From Ashinkailepas kermadecensis (Eukaryota > Arthropoda > Thecostraca > Neolepadidae), in assembly GCA_034440615.1 (NCBI GenBank), contig JAOTOM010005051.1, forward strand, positions 695,001 to 759,000: DNA of 64,000 nt, in the 5' to 3' direction. Under the pieces are notes generated by a model, which ran no database searches, had not been told where the DNA came from, and saw nothing but the letters and a program-made list of their open reading frames with translations. Positions 23,880 to 33,819 of this stretch are shown one piece after another. Numbering within the stretch: the first letter of the stretch is position 1; the number at the start of each line of letters is the position of its first letter. A program made the position numbers and the translations under genes.

Positions 23880-24103
23880 ACTTCAACACAATGTTTTCTT
23901 TCAAGTGGAGGTCTTTTTCGAGGTTGCATGGCGGAGCCAGGTCTGCAGAGATCCACGCGCCGCCGCCTCAGGGCCAGCCAGTCAACCGCCGGTCACGTAG
24001 TTATGTCGTCATGTCACGTAGCCTGTCACCCAGATCAGGACGGCCAGTGGCGTCAGTGGCTGGCCGCCACGCTGAACGGCTGAATGCGGCATACACTGAC
24101 TGA
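23880..24103 (+). CDS. Candidate coding exon, unrecognised
   Basis: A pyrimidine tract ending in CTGCAG (23866-23879) is an excellent match to a 3' splice acceptor. Twelve bases later an ATG at 23891 opens a 70-codon frame ending at TGA 24101. The predicted peptide is Arg/Ser/Pro-rich with several RS/SR pairs and a PPPQGQP stretch. I recognise no family, and see no signal peptide or membrane segment. It could be a first coding exon, a 5' UTR exon, or a chance frame. Base composition is richer in G+C than both flanks, which mildly favours an exon. Confidence 0.28.
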
Positions 24104-25640
24104 AATGGCTGTGAGACAAAATGAACCATGCTACAGCGTGGCACCTACGTCAATTCGACAATTCAACACAGTGCATTTAGGATACCTGTGCGAAGGCAGC
24201 GGAAGCTCAAGATGTATATTCGACTTGAACTTGATTCAATGTCTTACGCTCATTACCTCATCAGCTAGGTCCAATGATGTGCGATGCATCCAGGCGATGC
24301 TGCCCTGCCCGCTGCACCGCAGTACATGTGTGTCGGCGGTACAGACTACCTGCCAGGCGGCCTGGGAAGAAACTTTGGGCCGTATGCTATGGTTCAATGT
24401 TGGAGCCGCAAATGTAATCCCTGCGGCCAAGTTATTACGGAATAATTGATTATTTGGGCTTAAGGGTGCGCCGCCTACAGGGTCATTTAGCGCCCATTGA
24501 TTACGTTTTTTTGCGATGCAGCCCGTCGTGTTTTCACCATCGGGTGAGAACGCCTGGATTGTCGTGATTTGCTTTTAAAGGAAGCGCGTCCAGGACGTCC
24601 TCAAGGGGTGGTAGTTACCAAGCTGCAATTATACGGCGTCTGAGTGGCACTACATAATTATTAAAGAGAACAAACAATACGAAAAGCAGAATGCTGTTGC
24701 AAAAGCTGAGGGTTAGATACTTCCTACGGGTTTGATGTATGAACGGCGGAGTGGGCATGAGGTCATAGTAATCAGGGGTTGCATATCGGTCTGCTACCAA
24801 TGGTCCACGTGCCTGCATGCTCTCGTTGTAACCATGCTCTTCAACATCCAGAGTGAAGCTTAGTTTGGTTAATGGAGCAGGCAGATTCCGTGAGGGAGGT
24901 AGCGCGGATGTTAGGCGTCTCCAGGGAAACAGCGAGACTATGGTTGAGAAGATACTAGAAGGAGGAGATGGCCTAAGCTCGAGGACAGGAATGCATGGCC
25001 GGTGCCAGTGACCAGGAGCGTCAATTTCTGAAATCAAAATGTCGCCCCCTCCCAAATACATGTAGAAAATTGGAGTGCCGAGATTGATTGGGTGCCCGTT
25101 GATGGAGCCATATGATAAAAACAGACATAATTGTGGGAAGGGGGGGGGGGGGGATCAGCATTGAAGAGCAAAGGTATCCAGCATTTAGTACATTGACACC
25201 CATGGCTGAAAGAACGGCATACGAGGACCATACGATGGTGACGGTACGTTGAAATATTAGGCCAGTAATGAATGTCTATTTTTTGTAAATGCTGCTTTCT
25301 AAGAACATGCAAGTGGTGATACAAATCACATACGAATCATCACTTCGGGATTCAAAAGACAGCAGAGAACTGGGAGTGTAGGACTACAAGGGTGTCAGGT
25401 GTGCCTCCCGTGGTGCTTGCAGATAGTGAGGAACATTTCCATTCCTTGCTTAAACACATAATAATGAGTAGTATAAAGCTGCATCCAAAAAATACTTAGT
25501 TTTCATCTTATATTATCTGACAAATATAATTATATCAGAAATAACTGTGCTGTGTTATTGCCTAGTTATCTTCTGGACAAGTTTTTATATCTCTGCTGTA
25601 GTACAGTTCTGATAAGGTGGCTACCGCCGCTCCCGCTTGT
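24104..25640. other. Spacer
   Basis: No recognised gene. It contains a G-homopolymer of about 14 near 25140 and unremarkable short frames (24084-24449 plus, 24615-25061 minus) lacking motifs. Confidence 0.45.
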
Positions 25641-27269
25641 TAAAGCTCAACTACAGCTCAGCTAAAGCTCGGCTAAAGCTCGGCTAAAGCTCGGCTAGAG
25701 CTCGGCTAGAGCTCGGCTAAAGCTCGGCTAAAGCTCGGCTAAAGCTCGGCTAAAGCTCGGCTAAAGCTCGGCTAAAGCTCGGCTAAAGCTCGGCTAAAGC
25801 TCGGCTAAAGCTCGGCTAAAGCTCGGCTAAAGCTCGGCTAAAGCTCGGCTAAAGCTCGGCTAAAGCTCGGCTAAAGCTCGGCTAAAGCTCGGCTAAAGCT
25901 CGGCTAAAGCTCGGCTAAAGCTCGGCTAAAGCTCGGCTAAAGCTCGGCTAAAGCTCGGCTAAAGCTCGGCTAAAGCTCGGCTAAAGCTCGGCTAAAGCTC
26001 GGCTAAAGCTCGGCTAAAGCTCGGCTAAAGCTCGGCTAAAGCTCGGCTAAAGCTCGGCTAAAGCTCGGCTAAAGCTCGGCTAAAGCTCGGCTAAAGCTCG
26101 GCTAAAGCTCGGCTAAAGCTCGGCTAAAGCTCGGCTAAAGCTCGGCTAAAGCTCGGCTAAAGCTCGGCTAAAGCTCGGCTAAAGCTCGGCTAAAGCTCGG
26201 CTAAAGCTCGGCTAAAGCTCGGCTAAAGCTCGGCTAAAGCTCGGCTAAAGCTCGGCTAAAGCTCGGCTAAAGCTCGGCTAAAGCTCGGCTAAAGCTCGGC
26301 TAAAGCTCGGCTAAAGCTCGGCTAAAGCTCGGCTAAAGCTCGGCTAAAGCTCGGCTAAAGCTCGGCTAAAGCTCGGCTAAAGCTCGGCTAAAGCTCGGCT
26401 AAAGCTCGGCTAAAGCTCGGCTAAAGCTCGGCTAAAGCTCGGCTAAAGCTCGGCTAAAGCTCGGCTAAAGCTCGGCTAAAGCTCGGCTAAAGCTCGGCTA
26501 AGCTCTGGCTAAAGCTCGGCTAAAGCTCGGCTAAAGTCCTAAAGCTCGGCTAAAGCTCGGCTAAGCTCGGTAAAGCTCGGCTAAGCTCGGCTAAGCTCGG
26601 CTAAGCTCGGCTAAAGCTCAAGTCGGCTAAGCTCGGCTAAAGCTCGGCTAAAGCTCGGCTAAAGCTCGGCTAAGCTCGGTCTAAAGCTCGGCTAAAGCTC
26701 GGCTAAAGCTCGGCTAAAGCTCGGCTAAAGCTCGGCTAAAGCTCGGCTAAAGCTCGGCTAAAGCTCGGCTAAGCTCGGCTAAAGCGCTCGGCTAAAGCTC
26801 GGCTAAAGCTCGGCTAAAGCTCGGCTAAAGCTCGGCTAAAGCTCGGCTAAAGCTCGGCTAAAGCTCGGCTAAAGCTCGGCTAAAGCTCGGCTAAAGCTCG
26901 GCTAAAGCTCGGCTAAAGCTCGGCTAAAGCTCGGCTAAAGCTCGGCTAAAGCTCGGCTAAAGCTCGGCTAAAGCTCGGCTAAAGCTCGGCTAAAGCTCGG
27001 CTAAAGCTCGGCTAAAGCTCGGCTAAAGCTCGGCTAAAGCTCGGCTAAAGCTCGGCTAAAGCTCGGCTAAAGCTCGGCTAAAGCTCGGCTAAAGCTCGGC
27101 TAAAGCTCGGCTAAAGCTCGGCTAAAGCTCGGCTAAAGCTCGGCTAAAGCTCGGCTAAAGCTCGGCTAAAGCTCGGCTAAAGCTCGGCTAAAGCTCGGCT
27201 AAAGCTCGGCTAAAGCTCGGCTAAAGCTCGGCTAAAGCTCGGCCAAAGCTCGGCTAAAGCTCAGCTAAA
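25641..27269. repeat. 11-bp satellite (TAAAGCTCGGC), about 148 copies
   Basis: Long runs of identical 11-bp units flank a disturbed core at about 26500-26790. That core holds 10-bp units (TAAGCTCGGC), 1-2 base insertions and a few truncated units. The first and last units carry CTCAGC instead of CTCGGC. Two units of the CTCAGC form recur alone at 28994-29016. Every frame contains TAA or TAG, so unlike the other arrays this one leaves no open frames on the plus strand. Confidence 0.98.
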
Positions 27270-29433
27270 AAGGCTGTCTTCGGTAATCGTCGGGAGAAAC
27301 TAATGAGCGACGTTTATCACCCCCACCGTGCCCACAAACATATCTTATCTCCCATCTATCTACCTAATTGGCAAAACGTTTGCGGCATTCCTCGAAAAGC
27401 TCCCGCAATTGTTCTGTTTACACTACTTCGGGTGGTATAGCATGCTAGCTGGGAGAGGGAATCTGAAGAATACTTTTTTTTAGTATTACCGGAATGGGAA
27501 GTTTTGATGGCTCGGATAATGGCTCCACAGTCACCAATGGGCCTGATCACGTAGTTCAAAATTCCTGCAAGAGGACTTAATGCAATTTTGTGACACATAT
27601 TACGTTATGAAGATCAATTACGAAATATTTGTCCATATCAGTGATAAAATTATATCACAAAACATGGGGACCGACCGCTTGCAACCCTGAACCGACTTAT
27701 GATACCATTGAGTCTTTCTTCTATCTTAAACTGGCTTAACTGGCTACCAGCGAAGACAGTGGGGGAGGGGAGGCTGACCAAGCCTTGAAATGCTTTGAAT
27801 GTTGTTCTGTAGCATTTCATGGGAAGAAAATTATTAAAATGGCTTCTGACCTTCGTCCACGCTGAGATCGTCTACACTTCCTGAAACTGTCAGCCGACAG
27901 ATATCGAATGGTAGGAAACCGACTTATGAATGACCCCGTTGGCCCAGGAACCGCAATGCCGAGGTCGCAATGTCCACTAGCGAGTTTATTCAAATATGAT
28001 GACAAAGTACCTGGAGAAGGAACTTGAATGCCTTTCATGTGTGTAAAAATACGGCACCAAATGAAACAATGCAAAATAAAATACGCAATTTAGACGGAAA
28101 CCAGCATTAATGATACTATGAAATTCCGATGTCATTTACCGTCAAAAGACCAGATTAATTTCCACCAGATCCTGATCTTAGCATTATACCCAGTCATTTA
28201 TTCCAACTTTAACTCTACGACTGAAACGTTTCGGAATGCCGTTCTGTCTCTATTAAAACCTTCGGAGTTTTTCTATCGCCTTCATGGCAGATCAAGGTGT
28301 ATGTTGAAGTGAAGTGGGTACGGATATTCGACTCATATTCAAGTTCCACGAACTTCTTTTCATTTACCTCCCCTGTACCGGCCTCCTCCACACTACTAAA
28401 TCCCCGACGAAAAAAAGAGCAAAAAGAACAAATGTCAAGGAAAAAACACAAACAGAATCTCAATGACTACCTCTATCGTCCCATCATCCCCCTTACCCCG
28501 AAAAAAGCATCAAATCAATACATGTATTAAGCAACATGCTAAAAGTTGTGACTTACCACATGTTATTTTAACATTTCGTAGCAATGAACGAGAAAAACAC
28601 GTAAACCCAAGCATTCCCGGTGGATTTTGTGGATAAACCTGTTACCCAGTTGTCATACATGTATCCCTCTCACCCTCACGCCACCCCTCCTCAAAACCGG
28701 AGTGGTTGACATCACTGCAAGGTGCCGAGCCAAACAGCCCATTAAGGTCTCATTAAAGACCCATTAAACTCAAATCGTGCGAAAGGCAGCTGAAAAACAA
28801 ACTGATCTCTTAGCAAGATTTGTCGTTAAGTTTTAGAGGGTCTTGAAATGCTCATCGTGGGAATGGGGTAGCCATTTAGATACTTCAATCAAGCAGCCTT
28901 TTTAGCTACTTAAGGGAATCTTCTCTGACGGAACTGTGATGTGTGCCAGGGATCTCTGACATTACCTCTGAGATACCCAGTTCGTTATGTGAACAGCTCA
29001 GCTAAAGCTCAGCTAAAGGTTCTAATGGAGGCCTCCGAGTGCCCCTCGTAACAGCTTAATGTTCCTACAACATTTCCTACAACTGCTCCTATCCAAGTGG
29101 TTACCTTCCATATATATGTCGACGTTTCACAATTTTGACCGCTGAGCAACATTCAGACAAATTGTACACTAAAATACCAATATATCAAGATAAGCAGCCA
29201 TCTGCTGTAGTAATGGTGTCGTTGGGTAATACTAAATACACCCGACCATATTTATATGTTCCTGTGTTACAGGTTGAAGCATTGTATCTGGACATTGCTT
29301 TGGGTGCAATTACGAAACTAAATATGTTTGACTTTTATTTATAGTGCCCATATGGATGGGTGATTCAAGTATTTGCAGCGAGGCTATACATCATCTGATA
29401 CCTAACGATTACGTTATTATCAAGGTGTATATA
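27270..29433. other. Spacer with a detached pair of the 11-bp unit
   Basis: No gene recognised. At 28994-29016 the sequence holds CAGCTCAGCTAAAGCTCAGC, i.e. two units of the edge form of the upstream 11-bp array. Confidence 0.6.
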
Positions 29434-29446
29434 ATGGAACCAATAG
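29434..29446. repeat. 5' target-site duplication of SINE
   Basis: ATGGAACCAATAG, repeated exactly at 29608-29620 on the other side of the tRNA-like element. Confidence 0.85.
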
Positions 29447-29607
29447 GGGGGACGAGTGGTCTAGGGGTAAGATGCTCGTCTCACAATCGAAAGGCTGTGG
29501 GTTGGAGTCTCACCTGTCGCTACTCTTCGCCCGCGACCAATCGGCGTCAGAGATTGGCGACGCTACATGACTCAACGGTCGACGTGTCGTAAAACCAGTA
29601 ACCAACC
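29447..29607 (+). mobile_element. tRNA-derived SINE with perfect 13-bp target-site duplications
   Basis: This is a 161-bp non-coding retroposon, transcribed by RNA polymerase III in the family and moved by a partner LINE. The 5' ~74 bp is tRNA-like. An A-box-like TGGTCTAGGGGTA lies at 29458-29470 and a B-box-like GGTTGGAGTCT at 29500-29510. The T arm folds as a 5-bp stem (29497-29501 with 29509-29513) around a 7-base loop, and a CAC at 29482 sits at the anticodon position, so the head resembles tRNA-Val. The acceptor and anticodon stems are imperfect, so it is not a working tRNA. The body has a CCAATC/GATTGG hairpin at 29537-29557, and the 3' end closes with CGTAAAACCAGTAACCAACC rather than poly(A). 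The flanking direct repeats date the insertion as fairly recent. Confidence 0.83.
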
Positions 29608-29620
29608 ATGGAACCAATAG
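29608..29620. repeat. 3' target-site duplication of SINE
   Basis: Exact second copy of ATGGAACCAATAG. Confidence 0.85.
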
Positions 29621-31586
29621 TATGGTAAAATGACATCGTCTTACTTCCCTGTTCGATTCTTAATTTTGTAATAAGGATATCAGGAACTATTGATAACATC
29701 CCAAAGTGAAAAACGTGCACCAAGTTGCGCCCCTTATACTGTGTTTAGATGAGGGTGTGTACCATGTCTGGCAAGTGTGCCGGTGTGTTGGCAGATGCAC
29801 CGCAGAAGACTGAAAGTGGTGCTCAAGGAAAAATGTAAACTTGTTCTTTTCATGTTGAAGAACTTTATCAAGCATCCTCCAACTTTGAACCAATTTATTA
29901 TTCGTGACTTTCGAGCAATTTCTCCTTCGAAAGCCGTTTCGTTTATTGAGAATACGGTTGGGATGTGCATGCATCCACAATCCTAGAAAAAACAACGAAT
30001 GCAATGACTCCTGAACCTTCCGGATGTTCGACAAAACGCCAAATTCTAAAGCAGCTCGGACGCTACTTCACCGCTAGTTGTATCACTGCCAGGGAGATAA
30101 CGTGCACGTAATCCGTGTGGAGCGACAATGCTCCGACTGACCGACGGCACACTACTGCTGCTGTTCACACCCGGACGAAACGATTCCCCAGGTGGCGATC
30201 TGTCGTCTCGGCGCGCGGTCGCAGGTGCGCCACCCACGTATATTGCACCTGCGCCTGCAGGTGCAGCAATTAATTAGCTAATTACCGGGGCGAGAGGCCG
30301 ACACGAAGACTGACAGCAGCCCCACAGAGACCGACCTTTTCGCCGGTCGCTGTTTGCCCAACAGATGTCGGGCGAGCTGTTTTGCTCATTTATAAATACA
30401 TGAAAAACACACCGACTGAGAGCGCAGCCTCGTGTTGGAAATTCTAAATACCCATGGGAATTGAGAACTGAAATGGGAGAGTGAAACGAGTCTGCAATTC
30501 TTCGTCCGCAATGTCAATCACACGTCGTGTGGAGTTATTGCTGAAAACACTGGTTCACCTGTTTGATCCGACTAATGCACGTGCATACAAGTGTCTGTTA
30601 CTCTGACATGATGGGATGTTTTCTTTCGCAAGAAATTCGCGTGAATTGAACAGGCTGATGTCAGTCGTCCAGCAAGCAATCCAACAAGCGCTTCCCAGGA
30701 ATTGGGTGGTGCTTTCTGAGCTAAATATAAGGTTACCCCAATTAATATGTCAATACCCCTACAACAATAAGGAATTGGAGATGCTCTGCATCAATTGGGT
30801 GTAATTGAGTTCAGTGCATGGCTTCGTGTGCTAAACGTTCACTGTGTTTATCTTTCCATTGCATGCATGCATTACACGCCCCACCCTAACGGCGTGACTG
30901 CGCGTATATTGGAACCACCACAAACAACCATAGTACAAATAAAGCGATGAGATCCAAATATCAAAAGTGATGTCAACTATGGCTTGTGAATAGACTAGGG
31001 ACTGGATCTCTGCTTAGTACAATCTTAATAGCTCCTCTTTACCTAGAACCAGGGTGAATGGATCAAGTGTTTATTGGTGTGGTACTTCGCTTTGTATATC
31101 TTCGCGGCGCTAGGTGGTTTTCGGCCAGCATCTCGCTGTGCTTGCATCTCCTGCACATGTCGAAGCGGTACAGGCACTGTCAGGGCGATGCTGAAGCGTA
31201 CCTAGCGGTTTGGAGCGTGCCTCGCGTCGCCCGTCCCGGCTTATTGGAATTCTTGGCGACGGACTACTGCATTTAAGGCAACTTGTAAAGGCAACTTGTA
31301 AAAGATCGGGTGAAAATGGCTAGCTGAATAGAATAATGCGACTTTTAATATAAGCCCGCGTGCAGCAGCGTGTGATATTTCGAGCGTCGGCATTTTTCTT
31401 TCACTGGAATGGAATGTGGCACGACATGACAAGAGGGCATGGACAAAATTAGTAAAGATGAATCAGAAAGAAGTAAAGAATATATGAGTGAATATAATTC
31501 ATGATATATATATATATATATTAGTAAATGTTGGGAGCAGATTGTCTTTCGTGCATGTTTCATTGAATAAAACAGCATACTTCGTG
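29621..31586. other. Spacer
   Basis: No supported gene. A minus-strand 115-codon frame (29687-30034) and a plus-strand 62-codon frame (30616-30804) lack motifs. A short (TA)n lies near 31503-31519. Confidence 0.45.
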
Positions 31587-32612
31587 TTAATCCGCGCACG
31601 TCCGGGGGGGGGGGGCAGATATCTGCCCCCCTGCGGTTTTTCCTACTTTGCCGCCATACTAATCGGGTTAGCAAGGCCAAACCTCGCATGGCTGCTCATT
31701 GGTCTTTTCCGCATATCCTCAGAAATTTTTGACCCTGGGTCATCTCCAGTCAGGTCACCAGATCAGGCGAAGTGACCTAACGTCCCTCCGAGTTCTAGGT
31801 GGCATCACTCCCACAATAATTGGGCGATTGATTTCAAACTTATATCACGTCATGATCTTATCAGGGTCTATAATATGTATCTCACGGTTTTTTCGTAGCA
31901 TTGACATGAGGTCAGGTCGTGGCCATGGTTTACCCATTATAGGCCAATGGAAAAATATACAAATGTTTCCTGGTTACATATTTGCTCTCGGAATGACCTC
32001 CAACCGTTATGGCGTGTAGTTGGAAGCTATTCGCAATGCTATCGCTGACATTTTTTATCAGTGGCCCCACCATGGTCAGCTGAGGTCACCAGAAATCACT
32101 AGCACATATCTGCGCATTATATCGCAATGCATTGAGCTAGAAGGCTGAAATTACCGTCATTGTGCTTGTATCGCCAAGACGTGTCGATTGATATATTACA
32201 TGACCTCCCTACTCTACCCCATGACCTTGACCTGAGGTCATTGTTTCGGTGACCCATCTGTTGACCTGACCTTAAATTACACAGCGTATGTCGATAGCAC
32301 ATTACAAGGGCTGTCGAATAGCATTTGCAGTTTGTTTCTATCTGTTACAGGTCCTGAGATATGTGCCAATATCTGAGGGTCCCACCCGATCTGGTCGAAT
32401 TTGACATATGATGACCCAGTGACCTAAATATTGACCTGAGCGAGAAAATTACCGAAATACTTTCGATAGAGCTTGTCACCAGCTATCCAAAGCCGTTTTC
32501 TGTTTGTCGCTACCTAGCATAGTTCTCGAGATCTTAGGGGGGGCAGACATCTGCCCCCCCCCCCCGGACATGCGAAGTTGGCGCGGACCGCCGGACGTGC
32601 GAGTGTTAATAT
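31587..32612. mobile_element. Possible ~1-kb non-autonomous element with inverted G/C-rich ends
   Basis: Both ends carry, in inverted orientation, CGCACGTCCGG (31595-31605 plus; 32591-32601 minus) next to a homopolymeric G or C run and a strong palindrome built around GCAGATATCTGC (31610-31631) or GCAGACATCTGC (32537-32560). TTAA lies just outside both CGCACG boxes. The right end holds a second, diverged copy of the CCGGACRTGCG box. The interior is non-coding and packed with AGGTCA half-sites. The layout resembles a MITE or a solo derivative of a DNA transposon, but no clean target duplication was found. Confidence 0.45.
31752..32437. promoter_or_regulatory. Cluster of AGGTCA/TGACCT half-sites
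   Basis: AGGTCA or its complement occurs at 31752, 31773, 31909, 31994, 32083, 32201, 32222, 32228, 32235, 32262, 32267, 32420 and 32432. Random expectation in 700 bp is well under one. 32222-32240 holds two directly abutting TGACCT and an opposed AGGTCA one base on, i.e. direct and inverted half-sites packed together. AGGTCA is the core half-site of many nuclear receptors. Whether anything binds here is unknown, and the enrichment may equally be internal structure of the mobile element. Confidence 0.6.
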
Positions 32613-32718
32613 GCCTCTTTGAGAGGCTCTCAGATCGCCTGATGATAGTTCGTTCTTGTGTAGAAGCTGCATGTAAAATTGTGCCTATATTCTCGCATTC
32701 ACCTAACGTTTCGTTGGG

Positions 32719-33028
32719 ACATCTAACATCTTCTGATATACGGATAAGACACAATATAAGAACATAATACATTCGCAAGCGTTTCGATCTCTATATGATT
32801 TGCGCGTCAGCAATGAGCATTTTATCTTGCTTTTATCTAACACACACGTAGATCTCATATGCGGATACTTCTTAAATAGCAATGCTTTCAGCGGTAATAT
32901 ACTAAATGGTCATGCTATACACTTTCCCAATGATATACATATAAACACGGATGAACAAATGTAGATGCACACTGTCGCTCGAGTTTCCAAGAGCACAGTC
33001 AGTACATAGCCAGTAGCAGTCTCCTATG
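32719..33028. repeat. Left arm of ~310-bp inverted repeat
   Basis: Pairs with 33086-33399 at roughly 90-95 percent identity by eye, leaving a 57-bp loop (33029-33085) that carries a G8 run. Shared landmarks include the complement of CATAGGAGACTGCTAC, AACTCGAGCGACAGTGTGCA and ATGCTCATTGCTGACGCGCA. Confidence 0.95.
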
Positions 33029-33085
33029 CCCTTGGGGGGGGAGTGGTTGTCCATCATAGACAGCGTGCTCTTCATGTTATCATGT

Positions 33086-33399
33086 CATAGGAGACTGCTA
33101 CTGGCTATGTACTGTCTGTGTTCTTGGAAACTCGAGCGACAGTGTGCATCTACATTTGTTCATCCGTGTTTATATGCATATAATTGGGAAAGTGTATAGC
33201 ATTACCATTTAGTATATTGCCGCTGAAAGCGTTTCTATCTAAGAGGTACTCGCATATGGGATCTACGTGTGTGTGTTGGAGAAAAGCAAGATAAAATGCT
33301 CATTGCTGACGCGCAAATCATATAGAGATCGAAACGCCTGCGAATGTATTATGTTCTTATGTTGTGTCTTATTCGTATTTCTTGAGACGTTTGAGATGT
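33086..33399. repeat. Right arm of ~310-bp inverted repeat
   Basis: Complement of the left arm. It breaks off at TTGAGATGTTCTTGAGAG, where a (GA)n tract replaces the sequence that continues outside the left arm. A transcript through both arms would form a ~680-nt hairpin. Confidence 0.95.
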
Positions 33400-33400
33400 T

Positions 33401-33816
<416 letters not shown>

Positions 33817-33819
<3 letters not shown>

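Noticed and set aside
29447..29520. Functional tRNA-Val gene
   Set aside because: Acceptor and anticodon stems are imperfect and the sequence sits inside target-site duplications with a SINE body, so it is the head of a retroposon.
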